From NCBI GenBank assembly GCA_902797175.1, contig CADBRX010000011.1, forward strand, positions 1-38,324: 38,324 bases of DNA, given 5' to 3'. The translations under genes were made by a program, and so were the position numbers. How positions within the stretch are numbered: the stretch's first letter is position 1; the number at the start of each line of letters is the position of its first letter. The notes under the pieces were generated by a model. It made no database searches and had not been told where the DNA came from. It was given only the letters and a program-made list of their open reading frames with translations. Shown piece after piece: positions 16,633 through 24,673 of the stretch. This DNA is from an uncultured Coriobacteriaceae bacterium (GTDB taxonomy: Bacteria > Actinomycetota > Coriobacteriia > Coriobacteriales > Atopobiaceae).

Positions 16633-16652
16633 GCATACCCATTCGTAGGGCC

Positions 16653-17255
16653 TTATGCCTCCTGCAGGGCATCGAGCACGATATGAGAGCGATCGGCAAG
16701 GTTCGCGAAGCCTGGCCCCAACCATATGGATGACTCCCCCGGTGCCAGGACGAGCGGCATGCGGCTGTGCATCGGCGCGACGCTTGCGTTGGGTTCCGTG
16801 GTTACGATGGAGCAACGGTCGTTCTGCCAGACGCCTGCCAGAAGGAACACCTGATGCCCAGGATAGGTAAAGCGCACCTGCGCACCGCGGTGCGGCGGCG
16901 TGCGCGTCCACGACTCGTAGAAGCTGCGCACCGGGACGAGGCAGCGACCATTGAGGATGACATCGCACCAGAGGCCCCTACCCCATCGAGCTTGGGAGAG
17001 TGCGGTCTCTAGGCGAGTGTTGAACACCAGCTTTGAACTGGTACCTGGCTGCCCGTCAAAGCCCCAGATGAGCTCTTTCGGCTCGAACGAGCCTTGCTGC
17101 GTAGGGACCAGGAGCGGGAGTCTCTTTCCAGGGTAGGCGTCGGGAACAACCACTCCAGGCTCAGGTGCAGGCACCCGCGCCCTGCCTGAAGTATGCATGG
17201 CTTCGAGCGCCTCGTAAAGATCCGAGAGCCGCAGCGGCTCGACGCGATAGCACAC
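16653..17255 (-). CDS. yedK: SRAP domain protein (YedK/HMCES type)
   Basis: The 200-residue protein has the SRAP layout: MCYR at the N-terminus with Cys2 as the nucleophile, WGF, FNTRLET, the RCLVPVRSFYES segment and PMHSRMPLVL with the active-site His. Proteins of this family bind abasic sites in single-stranded DNA and form a thiazolidine cross-link through Cys2. Relatives are often about 220 residues, so this is near full length. The start is GTG (17255) with GAGGGGGT upstream, which places Cys at position 2 as required. It stands alone between a lipoprotein and a remnant. The family assignment is firm. Confidence 0.92.
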   Translation of the reverse strand: MCYRVEPLRLSDLYEALEAMHTSGRARVPAPEPGVVVPDAYPGKRLPLLVPTQQGSFEPKELIWGFDGQPGTSSKLVFNTRLETALSQARWGRGLWCDVILNGRCLVPVRSFYESWTRTPPHRGAQVRFTYPGHQVFLLAGVWQNDRCSIVTTEPNASVAPMHSRMPLVLAPGESSIWLGPGFANLADRSHIVLDALQEA

Positions 17256-17380
17256 GGTGGGACCCCCTCAAGAAGCGATGGACGTCAAATGCTGCCTGCC
17301 ATTGTCTCACCACTCCCTGCACTTGTGGGCTGTGACCATAGGGATGAGTCACCGGCGGTCTAGGGGGATGAGCGAAAGCA

Positions 17381-17414
17381 AGGCGGCCACACCAATACGC
17401 TGGTGTGGCCGCCT
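17381..17414 (-). terminator. Terminator hairpin after HAD remnant
   Basis: Perfect 14-base arms (AGGCGGCCACACCA at 17381-17394 and its complement at 17401-17414) with a 6-base loop. Read on the minus strand it is followed by TTGCTTTC. It lies 57 bases after the stop codon of the HAD remnant, as a native terminator would. Confidence 0.65.
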
Positions 17415-17471
17415 CCTCAATGCCTTGCCTGAAAAACGCGTAGGCAGCGCTTTGTGAAAGGGTCGGAGGGC

Positions 17472-17612
17472 TTACGCAGCCTCGGCAAGCTCGACCTCGC
17501 CGCCCGTGTAGGTGACGCCGTCACCATAGATGGTCTTCCAGTCGTTGGCCATCGACACGGGAACGTAGCCGTACTCCTGGCACTGCTCGGCCATCTTGGC
17601 GGCCTTCTCCTC
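17472..17612 (-). pseudogene. C-terminal remnant of a HAD-type phosphatase
   Basis: Forty-six codons read CEEKAAKMAEQC, then YGYVPVSMANDWKTIYGDGV and a short acidic tail before TAA. This matches the ending of haloacid-dehalogenase-type phosphatases of the lipoprotein e(P4)/phosphoserine phosphatase-like kind, in which SMKNDWKTIYGDGV is a recurrent C-terminal segment. An in-frame TGA lies just before it and the whole catalytic domain is missing. The native-looking terminator behind it survives. The remaining interval between 17256 and 17744 shows no other gene. Confidence 0.55.
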
Positions 17613-17622
17613 ACATCAAATG

Positions 17623-17652
17623 TGACAGGTTTGTGAGTGGTGCGTCCTGTCA
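17623..17652. repeat. Short inverted repeat
   Basis: TGACAGG (17623-17629) and CCTGTCA (17646-17652) lie at the broken end of the HAD remnant. The arms are short, so the significance is uncertain; it may mark the breakpoint. Confidence 0.35.
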
Positions 17653-17744
17653 AATAGCATCCGCTATGTCCGCCTTGAACGCCCAAGGTGCCAACCTTTG
17701 GCTACCATGGGAAAGGTAGGTGCCAAGCCGCGTGAGGAGGAGAA

Positions 17745-20303
17745 GTGCGAACGCTGCGGATTTCGGTACGCAGGCTCGTCGAGTTCCTCCTGCGCTCGGG
17801 GGACATTGACTCCGAGGGAGAGGGGCGCGGCGGCGTCGAGGTCATGCAGGCCGGGAGCAAGATCCACCGGATGCTTCAGGCTGCAGCAGGCGAGGCATAC
17901 CAGGCAGAGGTTCCGCTCGCAGGCTCGGTCTTCTTTCCTGACGGCATGTTCAGCCCGCATGCCGCCCGCCTCGACATCCACGAGGACGCCATAGGTAGCC
18001 AGGAAGGCTTCTTCCTCTGCATAGAGGGACGCGCCGACGGCATCATTGACGACGGGAAGCACCCCCTCACCATCGACGAGATCAAGGGCGTGACGCGTGA
18101 CGTGTCCTCGATCGAGGAACCCGATGCCCTCCACGAAGCCCAAGCCCTCTGCTATGCCTACCTCTATCTCCGCAAGACGCGAGGGCCGTCGGCGCTCTCG
18201 ACCGCCTTTGGACAAAGCATCGTGGTCAGGATCACATACGCAAGCATGACCACCGGAGAGGTCCGCCAAATCGAGCGGACGCACAGCATGCCCGACATCG
18301 AGGCATGGTTCTTCGCGCTCCTCGAGAAGGCGCAGCGCTGGGCCGCATGGCGAACACGTCATGACGAGCTGCGCGACAGCTCCCTCTCCTCGCTCGCCTT
18401 CCCCTTCACGCCCCGCGAGGGCCAGCGGCAGATCATAGGCGAGGTTGCCACGGCCATCCATGCGGGCAGGAGCCTCTACGTGCAGGCACCCACCGGCTCC
18501 GGAAAGACGGCCGCGACCCTCTACCCGGCGCTCAAGGCCATAGGCGAAGGCGAGGCCACGCGGGTCGCCTTCCTCACGGCCAAGACCATGACGCGCGGCC
18601 CTGTCCTCGAGTGCATCGACCAGCTCAGACGGCAGGACTTTGCGGCAAACGTGCTGGTCATGACCGCGCGCGACAAGATCTGCCCGCTCAGGAAGGACCC
18701 TCGCGGAGCGCAGGTGAGAGGACGCCCCCTCACGTCCCTGTGCAATCCCGTCGAATGCCCCCTTGCCCGCAGGCACTTCGACGCGGTCAACGACGCCCTC
18801 TTCGAGGCGATAAGCACCTACGATGTCCTCGACTCCGGCAGCATAGCCAAGGTGGCCGCGCGCCACCACGTCTGCCCCTACGAGCTCCAGCGCGACGCGG
18901 CGCTGTGGTCGGACATCATCATCTGCGACTACCACTATGCGTTCGCGCCGTCGGCGAGCCTCATCGGGCTTGCCGACGAGCCGGGCGAGGACACCGTCTT
19001 TCTCGTCGATGAGGCCCATAACCTCCCGGAGCGCATGCGGGAGATGTACAGCGCAGAGCTTTCATTGGCCGACCTCAAGGGGCTCGAGCGGCTTCTCTGC
19101 TCGCAGGGCGCTCTGGCAGAGCTGACAGCCGCTGTACGGGTCATCATCTCGGCATTTCCCGCATGGCAGCAGGCCTCGCCGGCCAACGCGCGCAGAGGAG
19201 CAAAGGGAGGCCGAAGCCATGCAAGCTACCAGGTCGTCCGCATGAGCGATGCGTTCGAGGAGTCGCTCGTGGCGCTCGCAGACGGCGTCGACGGAGCGCT
19301 CGAGCTGCTCTCCCCCGCCGTGGACGAACCCCGCGCAGACAGGCGGGGCGGCACGACGATAGAGCTCTTCCTCGCCCTGCGGGACATGAAGCTCGAGGTC
19401 CTCAGCTTCCTGGGGGCGCTGCGGCGAGGCCAGGCGGGCTACGTCACGTTCCTCGGAAGGGACGAGAACGGCGGCAGGAAGCTCAAGGTCTTCTGCATGG
19501 ACCCAAGCCATGACCTCAAGGAGCGCCTTGACCAGGCCAAGGCCGCCGTCTTCTTCTCGGGCACGCTGCTGCCCATGGGCTACCACCGAAAGCTGCTCGC
19601 AGCCCAGGACGAGGACAGGTCCGTCTACGCCCAGTCAAGCTTTGACCCCAGCCACCAGCAGGTGCTGATCGCCTCGGACGTCAGCGCCCGGTACTCGCAG
19701 CGTGGGCCCGAGCTCTACGACCGGGTCGCCGCGTACCTCCGGAAGCTGATCGATGCGCGCCCCGGCAACCACCTCGTCTTCCTTCCCTCCTACGCCATGG
19801 TGGAGGAGGTCGCGAGGTCCCTGAGGCCGCTCATGGACGGCAGGACGAGGGTCGTGCGGCAGCACCCCGGGATGCGCGAGGACGACCGCGACCGCTTCGT
19901 TGCCCAGTTCCGCGAGGCACGGGATGCGGGCACGAGCCTCGTGGGACTCTGCGTGCTGGGTGGCATCTTTGGCGAGAGCATCGACCTGCCCGGCGATGCG
20001 CTCGTGGGGGTCGTCGTGGTGGGCACGGGCATGCCCCGGGCCACCGGAGAGCGAGAGCTGATCAGGGACTACTTTGACGTCAAGGAGGGCAAGGGGTTTG
20101 CCTATGCCTACACCTATCCCGGCCTGATCAAGGTGCTGCAGGCAGCGGGGCGCCTCATCCGGACCGAGGAGGACCGGGGCGTGGTGTTGCTGCTCGATGA
20201 CCGCTTTCTTGACCGGAAGCTCAAGGAGGCGTTTCCCAAGGAGTGGGAAGGCCCGCAGACCTGCACGCTCAATACCCTGCCCGCCCTTCTGGCGCGCACC
20301 TAA
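17745..20303 (+). CDS. PD-(D/E)XK nuclease fused to DinG-type Fe-S helicase
   Basis: The 852-residue protein joins an N-terminal Cas4/RecB-like nuclease to an XPD/DinG-family superfamily 2 helicase. The nuclease motifs are GRADG (Asp98), DEIK (Glu112, Lys114) and the helix HEAQALCYAYLY. The helicase has Walker A APTGSGKT (248-255), an Fe-S cluster region with Cys313, Cys333, Cys338 and Cys377, and DEAH at 422-425. Late helicase motifs include VFLPSY, VGLCVLGGIFGESID and QAAGRLIR. Such proteins probably unwind and trim branched DNA in repair. The start is GTG with GAGGAGGAGAA immediately upstream. The potassium uptake genes follow on the same strand but with their own promoter. All motifs look intact. 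Confidence 0.9.
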   Translation: MRTLRISVRRLVEFLLRSGDIDSEGEGRGGVEVMQAGSKIHRMLQAAAGEAYQAEVPLAGSVFFPDGMFSPHAARLDIHEDAIGSQEGFFLCIEGRADGIIDDGKHPLTIDEIKGVTRDVSSIEEPDALHEAQALCYAYLYLRKTRGPSALSTAFGQSIVVRITYASMTTGEVRQIERTHSMPDIEAWFFALLEKAQRWAAWRTRHDELRDSSLSSLAFPFTPREGQRQIIGEVATAIHAGRSLYVQAPTGSGKTAATLYPALKAIGEGEATRVAFLTAKTMTRGPVLECIDQLRRQDFAANVLVMTARDKICPLRKDPRGAQVRGRPLTSLCNPVECPLARRHFDAVNDALFEAISTYDVLDSGSIAKVAARHHVCPYELQRDAALWSDIIICDYHYAFAPSASLIGLADEPGEDTVFLVDEAHNLPERMREMYSAELSLADLKGLERLLCSQGALAELTAAVRVIISAFPAWQQASPANARRGAKGGRSHASYQVVRMSDAFEESLVALADGVDGALELLSPAVDEPRADRRGGTTIELFLALRDMKLEVLSFLGALRRGQAGYVTFLGRDENGGRKLKVFCMDPSHDLKERLDQAKAAVFFSGTLLPMGYHRKLLAAQDEDRSVYAQSSFDPSHQQVLIASDVSARYSQRGPELYDRVAAYLRKLIDARPGNHLVFLPSYAMVEEVARSLRPLMDGRTRVVRQHPGMREDDRDRFVAQFREARDAGTSLVGLCVLGGIFGESIDLPGDALVGVVVVGTGMPRATGERELIRDYFDVKEGKGFAYAYTYPGLIKVLQAAGRLIRTEEDRGVVLLLDDRFLDRKLKEAFPKEWEGPQTCTLNTLPALLART

Positions 20304-20334
20304 CGCGCCCGCATCGCCCAGATGACATGGTTCT

Positions 20335-20342
20335 GCTATCCT
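20335..20342 (+). promoter_or_regulatory. Extended -10 of ktrBA
   Basis: GCTATCCT preceded by T, with its -10 hexamer at 20337-20342. It lies 33 bases before an ACG that appears to start ktrB. Confidence 0.4.
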
Positions 20343-20375
20343 CTACTGAACGTGCGATGAGAAGGAGCGTGCGCC

Positions 20376-21713
20376 ACGTCAACTGTCCTCTCACATCTGC
20401 GGAAGCTCTCGTCATTCAGAATCGTCATCCTTGGATTTGCGACCTTGATCGCCCTGGGGACGATGCTCTTGATGCTGCCCATCTCATCGAGATACGGTGT
20501 CGCCACCTCGTTTGGGGACGCCCTCTTTACCGCGACCTCCGCCACCTGCGTGACCGGTCTCGTCGTGCAGGACACGGCGACGCACTGGTCGGTGTTTGGC
20601 CAGATAGTCATTCTCGCCCTGATCCAGACGGGAGGGTTTGGCATCATCATGGCGGCAGCGGGCTTTTCGCTGCTTGCCGGCAGAAAGATCACGCTCAGGG
20701 AGCGGAGCATGATGCGCGACGCCTTTGCCACGCAGCGCATGGGCGGCATCGTGCGCCTTGCCACCTTCGTCTTCTCCGTGACCATCGCCGTCGAGCTTCT
20801 TGGCGCCGTCCTCATGCTCCCGTCCTTTTGCTCAGAGTACGGGGTCCGCGGCATCTGGATCGCGCTCTTCCTCTCCATCTCGGCATTCTGCAACGCGGGC
20901 TTCGACATCTTGGGAAAGAGCGACGCACTCTTCCCCTCGCTTTCGGAATATGCCACCAACCCCGTCATCTGCCTCACCATCTGCGCCCTCATCGTTATCG
21001 GCGGCATCGGCTTTGTCACCTGGAACGACGTCACCACCAACAAGCTGCGCTTCAAACGCTATTCGCTCCAGAGCAAGATCATCTTGGTGTCCTCGGCCGT
21101 CCTCATCGTCGTTCCCGCCCTGTCCTTCTTCCTGTTTGAGTACCAGCGCCTGCCTGTGGCAGAGCGCTTCCTCGTCTCCCTCTTCCAGTCAATCACCCCA
21201 AGGACGGCGGGATTCAACGTCGAGGACATGTCGGTCATGACCGAGTCGGGCCAGGCGCTCACCATCATCCTCATGCTCATCGGCGGCTCCCCCGGCTCCA
21301 CCGCAGGCGGCATCAAGACCACGACGCTCGCCGTGCTGCTTGGCAACCTCTTGGCGATCTCGTCGCGCCGAAGCGAGGTCGACATGTTTGGCCGTCGCAT
21401 CGAGGATGACGCCATCAAGCAGGCGGGAGCCATCCTCCTTCTGCATGTGAGCCTGTCGCTGCTTGGCGCGACCGCGCTCTGCCTCATCGAGGGACTCCCC
21501 TACCTCGCCTGCCTCTTTGAGTGCGTGTCGGCCATCGGCACCGTTGGCATGACGGTAGGAATCACACCCCATCTGCGCGTCGCCTCACGTATCATCCTCA
21601 TTGGCTACATGTTTATTGGGCGCGTGGGCAGCCTCACGCTCATCTATGCGGCAACCAAGGCGCCCAAGAAGAGCCGCGGCAAGCTTCCTCACGAACACGT
21701 GACCGTCGGATAG
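20376..21713 (+). CDS. ktrB: KtrB/TrkH-family potassium channel subunit
   Basis: This membrane protein of about 445 residues has the four pore-loop repeats of the TrkH/KtrB family: TATSATCVTGLVVQ, SAFCNAGFD, TPRTAGFN and SAIGTVGMTVG, with eight or so membrane helices. With the KtrA ring it takes up K+ across the cytoplasmic membrane. The start is a problem. The N-terminal sequence typical of the family (LRKLSSFRIVILGF) is encoded upstream of any ATG, GTG or TTG in frame. GAAGGAG followed after 8 bases by ACG TCA ACT (20376) fits a start that is normally ATG. The first conventional start, TTG at 20445, would cut the first helix. ktrA follows at once. Confidence 0.88.
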   Translation, partial: TSTVLSHLRKLSSFRIVILGFATLIALGTMLLMLPISSRYGVATSFGDALFTATSATCVTGLVVQDTATHWSVFGQIVILALIQTGGFGIIMAAAGFSLLAGRKITLRERSMMRDAFATQRMGGIVRLATFVFSVTIAVELLGAVLMLPSFCSEYGVRGIWIALFLSISAFCNAGFDILGKSDALFPSLSEYATNPVICLTICALIVIGGIGFVTWNDVTTNKLRFKRYSLQSKIILVSSAVLIVVPALSFFLFEYQRLPVAERFLVSLFQSITPRTAGFNVEDMSVMTESGQALTIILMLIGGSPGSTAGGIKTTTLAVLLGNLLAISSRRSEVDMFGRRIEDDAIKQAGAILLLHVSLSLLGATALCLIEGLPYLACLFECVSAIGTVGMTVGITPHLRVASRIILIGYMFIGRVGSLTLIYAATKAPKKSRGKLPHEHVTVG

Positions 21714-21723
21714 GATGGACCGT

Positions 21724-22371
21724 ATGAAATCTGTTTTGCTGATTGGCCTCGGACGCTTTGGGACCAACGTCGCCATCAAGCTCAGCGAGCTCGACCACGA
21801 GGTCATGGCTGTCGACTGCAACGAGGAGCGTGTGGACAACATCTTGCCCTTCGTCACTAACGCCCAGATAGGCGACAGCACAAACGAGGACTTTCTCGAG
21901 TCGCTCGGGATCGAGAACTACGACGTCTGCTTCGTCGCCATCGCGCACAGCTTCCAGAGCTCGCTGGAGACCACGTCGCTCCTCAAGGAGATGGGCGCCA
22001 AGCTCGTCGTGTCGCGCGCCGAAAGCGATATCCAGAGAAAGTTCCTCCTGCGCAACGGGGCAGACGCGGTCGTCTTTCCAGAGGCGCAGATGGCCAGGTG
22101 GGCGGCCATGCGCTATTCCGCAGACCACATCCTCGACTACATTGAGATCGACGAGGGCCACTCAATCGTCGAGGTATCGATCCCCCGCACCTGGGTTGGC
22201 AAGACCCTAGCCGAGGTCAACGTGCGGCGGACTCACGGCGTCAACATCCTCGCGCTCAAGCACAGGGGCCAGATGGACATGAACGTCCACGCCGACACGG
22301 TCTTTGCCGAGGACTGCACGCTGCTGGTGCTGGGCGAGACGCATGCCCTGCAGCGCACTTTCAACCTCTAG
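21724..22371 (+). CDS. ktrA: KtrA/TrkA-type potassium channel regulator
   Basis: The 215-residue protein has an RCK (TrkA_N) domain with the dinucleotide fold GLGRFG at residues 8-13 and the acidic VDCNEERV strand end. A TrkA_C domain follows (IVEVSIPRTWVGKTLAEVN to the LLVLGE segment). It forms the cytosolic ring that gates the KtrB pore in response to ATP/ADP or NAD(H)-type ligands. The length equals that of other KtrA proteins (about 220). The ATG at 21724 is preferred over the ATG at 21715 because GGATGG precedes it and MKSVLLIGLG is the usual family start. It begins 10 bases after the ktrB stop. Confidence 0.92.
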   Translation: MKSVLLIGLGRFGTNVAIKLSELDHEVMAVDCNEERVDNILPFVTNAQIGDSTNEDFLESLGIENYDVCFVAIAHSFQSSLETTSLLKEMGAKLVVSRAESDIQRKFLLRNGADAVVFPEAQMARWAAMRYSADHILDYIEIDEGHSIVEVSIPRTWVGKTLAEVNVRRTHGVNILALKHRGQMDMNVHADTVFAEDCTLLVLGETHALQRTFNL

Positions 22372-22400
22372 CAAACCTCCTCCGACCCAGAGGGAGCGTC

Positions 22401-22458
22401 CCTTAGCTCAATCATTGGTTGAATGCCCAGCTAAAGGCCCTTGTTTTCCCTCAACCAA
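22401..22458. other. Interleaved inverted repeats after ktrA
   Basis: TTGGTTGA (22415-22422) pairs with TCAACCAA (22451-22458), and CCTTAGCT (about 22401-22408) pairs imperfectly with AGCTAAAGG (about 22429-22437). The two stems overlap and exclude each other. This may be a weak terminator region after ktrA. Nothing else is seen up to 22557. Confidence 0.3.
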
Positions 22459-22557
22459 AAACTCAACGGCTGCGTTATGGCGCAACCGCTGCCCGTAGGT
22501 CATGATGTAGCCAGAAGACGTCTTCCCCCATACGCCACAAAGAGATGGAGCAGAGCC

Positions 22558-23115
22558 ATGACCACCATGAAGAGCGAGTCCCTCGGCCGCAGGATCGCCC
22601 GTTTGCGCCTGACGCACGGCATGACGCAGGAGCGGCTGGCCGACATTGCAAACGTCAGCGCGCAGGCGGTCAGCAAGTGGGAAAACGACCAGAGCTATCC
22701 CGACATCCTGCTGCTGCCGGTCCTTGCCAAGACGTTCGGCGTGAGCGTCGACGAGCTGCTGGGAGTCAGCGCTCCGGAGGCTGCCACCGAGAGGACGCCA
22801 GAGCTGGAGCCCGAGCCAGAGCCCGAGCCGATGCCCGAGCCCAATCCTGAACCCAAGGCAGAAGAGGTGCCCACCCTCGATGGGCCCGCGACGCATCTGC
22901 GGGTGCACGTCGTACAGGGAGACCGAGACGCGGTGAACCTTGCAATCCCCATCGCGGCTGCGCAGATCCTGTCCAACGTCACACGCTACTTCCCCGACCG
23001 CCTCATCGAGGGAGTCGATATTGCCAGCATTGCCCAAACGTTCCGAGGCGCCGGAAAGGGGACGCTCGTCGACGCCAATGACGGGAAAGATCACGTGACC
23101 ATCACGCTTGAATAG
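22558..23115 (+). CDS. XRE regulator with Glu-Pro linker and SHOCT-like end domain
   Basis: The 185-residue protein begins with a strong XRE helix-turn-helix (MTQERLADIANVSAQAVSKW, then SYPDILLLPVLAKTFGVSVDELLG). Residues about 80-105 are a Glu-Pro repeat linker (EPEPEPEPMPEPNPEP). The last 70 residues (LRVHVVQGDRDAVNLAIPIA to VDANDGKDHVTITLE) match the end domain often called SHOCT-like in YvlB-type stress proteins. The linker is likely a rigid spacer between the DNA-binding and sensing parts. The ATG at 22558 has ATGGAG upstream; a long in-frame extension upstream lacks a site. Target genes are unknown. Confidence 0.85.
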   Translation: MTTMKSESLGRRIARLRLTHGMTQERLADIANVSAQAVSKWENDQSYPDILLLPVLAKTFGVSVDELLGVSAPEAATERTPELEPEPEPEPMPEPNPEPKAEEVPTLDGPATHLRVHVVQGDRDAVNLAIPIAAAQILSNVTRYFPDRLIEGVDIASIAQTFRGAGKGTLVDANDGKDHVTITLE

Positions 23116-23135
23116 CCCCAAACCCCAGCACGAGA

Positions 23136-23195
23136 GACTTCCGCCAGGGGATGCCCCTTCTGGACTTTCCAAAAGGGCATCCCCTGGCGGAAGTC
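23136..23195. repeat. 21-bp perfect inverted repeat
   Basis: Arms at 23136-23156 and 23175-23195 are exact reverse complements of 21 bases (core CCGCCAGGGGATGCCC) and enclose 18 bases. It lies 20 bases after the XRE gene, between two genes of the same strand. There is no T-tract, so it is more like a REP-type element than a classic terminator. Confidence 0.75.
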
Positions 23196-23227
23196 ATGCC
23201 CATCTGTGCCAGCCACGATCGGAGCCT

Positions 23228-23236
23228 TGCTATACT
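23228..23236 (+). promoter_or_regulatory. Extended -10 of the hydrolase gene
   Basis: TGCTATACT lies 41 bases before the ATG at 23278. Confidence 0.5.
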
Positions 23237-23277
23237 CCAAAGCAGATGGCAGACGACAGCCAAGGAGAAGAGGGCAC

Positions 23278-24213
23278 ATGGAAGTCAGGGCATGGGAGTA
23301 TGACGAGTTTCCTCCGTTTGAGGACGAGGTCGAAGGAGCCACCTGGCTCGACACCACTGGCGACGAGATGGGCGTCCGCTACATTCCCAACGTCGAGTAC
23401 GAATGTGTGGACGGCCTGAGCCGCGTGTTGCAGGTCCTGGTCCCCAGCAGCCGCAACGCCAAGGCTCCCCGTGCCGATCGCCCGGCTACGTGCACCTATC
23501 CCTGCGTGGTCTACGTGCAGGGCTCCGCCTGGATGCCCCAGGACGTGTACGGCAACCTTCCCTGCATCGCGCGGCTTGCCGAGCGCGGCTACGTGGTGGC
23601 CGTGGTGCAGTACCGCGACAGCTCCGTTGCGACCTTCCCCGCACCCGTACAGGATGCGCGCAACGCCGTGCGCTTCATGCGCACCCATGCCGCAGAGTAT
23701 GCCGTCGACCCCGCGCACATGGTGGTGATGGGCGACAGCTCCGGTGGTCACACGGCCGTCTATGCCGGAATCATGCACGACGACGACACGCCCGCAAACC
23801 TCTTTCCGGGAACGTCGGCCGAGGTCAGCTGCATCGTCAACCTCTATGGGTCGACCGACCTCACCTTTGACGACTCAAACCCCTGCACCGTCAACCACAA
23901 CCTGCCCGACTCGCCGGAGGGCATGGAGATGGGCGGCATCAACCTGCGCGAGGACACCGCCGCACGCAAGCTGCTCTCGGTGCGCTGCAACATTGACGAA
24001 AACACCCAGATCGCCCCCGTGCTCAACTTCCATGGCACCAAGGACCGCACGGTCAACACCCGTTGCAGCGTGCTCCTGCATCAGCGGCTCGTAGAGACGG
24101 GACACGACTCGACGCTCTACCTGCTACGCGGCGCCGACCATGGCGGTCCGGAGTTCTGGACGCCGCAGGTGCTGGACATCGTGGATGCGTTTATACAGAA
24201 GCACCTGAACTAG
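23278..24213 (+). CDS. Alpha/beta hydrolase, BD-FAE/esterase type
   Basis: The 311-residue protein has an alpha/beta-hydrolase fold. CVVYVQGSAW forms the oxyanion side, GDSSGG holds the nucleophile Ser154, FHGTKDRTVN holds the acid and GADHGG the histidine. The arrangement is that of carbohydrate or carboxyl esterases of the BD-FAE/acetyl-esterase group. There is no signal peptide, so it acts in the cytosol. The ATG at 23278 follows AAGGAGAAGAGGG. It is preceded by a long inverted repeat and its own promoter, so it is probably transcribed alone. The natural ester is unknown. Confidence 0.85.
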   Translation: MEVRAWEYDEFPPFEDEVEGATWLDTTGDEMGVRYIPNVEYECVDGLSRVLQVLVPSSRNAKAPRADRPATCTYPCVVYVQGSAWMPQDVYGNLPCIARLAERGYVVAVVQYRDSSVATFPAPVQDARNAVRFMRTHAAEYAVDPAHMVVMGDSSGGHTAVYAGIMHDDDTPANLFPGTSAEVSCIVNLYGSTDLTFDDSNPCTVNHNLPDSPEGMEMGGINLREDTAARKLLSVRCNIDENTQIAPVLNFHGTKDRTVNTRCSVLLHQRLVETGHDSTLYLLRGADHGGPEFWTPQVLDIVDAFIQKHLN

Positions 24214-24350
24214 GCGCCGCACGCAACATCTTGTCTTGACGAGGCAATCTCCTTCATGGGGGTGCTTCTGCCCACGCTTGACCACTGGAAGGGGACCACG
24301 GAGAGCGTCTGACTCCCCTTTATGCGCAATCTGAGGCTCGATTCCCTTCG

Positions 24351-24548
24351 CCTGGTAGTACGGAGCTCGATTTCTACCATGTTTTGGGAGCTTTGGTAAG
24401 GTCCTATTTGTCATTTCCCTCTCTAAGCGAAGTCTCAGCCCCACACTGAGAGAGAGCAGGCCATTTACCAGCCCTTTTGCAAATCGCTCATTTGCATAAA
24501 AACGCCTATGAAATGCATAGTTACCAAAGCTTCAAAAACCTGGTAGTA
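24351..24548. repeat. MITE-like element with 26-bp terminal inverted repeats
   Basis: A 26-base segment at 24374-24399 (CTACCA ... AGCTTTGGTAA) recurs in reverse complement at 24521-24546 with 23 of 26 matches. The 10-base word CCTGGTAGTA occurs as a direct repeat at 24351-24360 and 24539-24548. The enclosed part is A+T-rich compared with its surroundings and has a further palindrome, GCAAAT/ATTTGC (24479-24495). No open frame of note lies inside. The whole gap 24214-24673 holds no gene I can support. Confidence 0.55.
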
Positions 24549-24627
24549 ATGAGGGCCTCACACCTTCCGCTCGCCCAGCTCAGAGGTCACGGACCCTCCG
24601 TGGCCAAAGATCTGATGCCCGCCAGCG

Positions 24628-24634
24628 CTACACT
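24628..24634 (+). promoter_or_regulatory. Possible -10 of the lipoprotein gene
   Basis: CTACACT, in the context GCTACACT, 39 bases before the ATG at 24674. It has the same form as other -10 boxes in this window. Confidence 0.35.
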
Positions 24635-24673
24635 TATGGATGACCTTGACCCTGCAAGCCATAAAGAGCCGTC

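Noticed and set aside
20243..21139. Long plus-strand reading of about 298 codons overlapping the helicase end and ktrB
   Set aside because: It is His/Arg-rich, as expected for an out-of-frame reading of GC-rich DNA; ktrB in the other frame has clear family motifs.
22801..22860. Repeated GAGCCC-type units inside the XRE gene, considered as a microsatellite or CRISPR-like array
   Set aside because: The units simply encode a Glu-Pro linker in frame; codons vary between units, and there are no spacers.
24214..24673. Possible tRNA or small RNA in the A+T-rich gap
   Set aside because: No cloverleaf or TpsiC-like arm could be built; inverted repeats explain the structure better.
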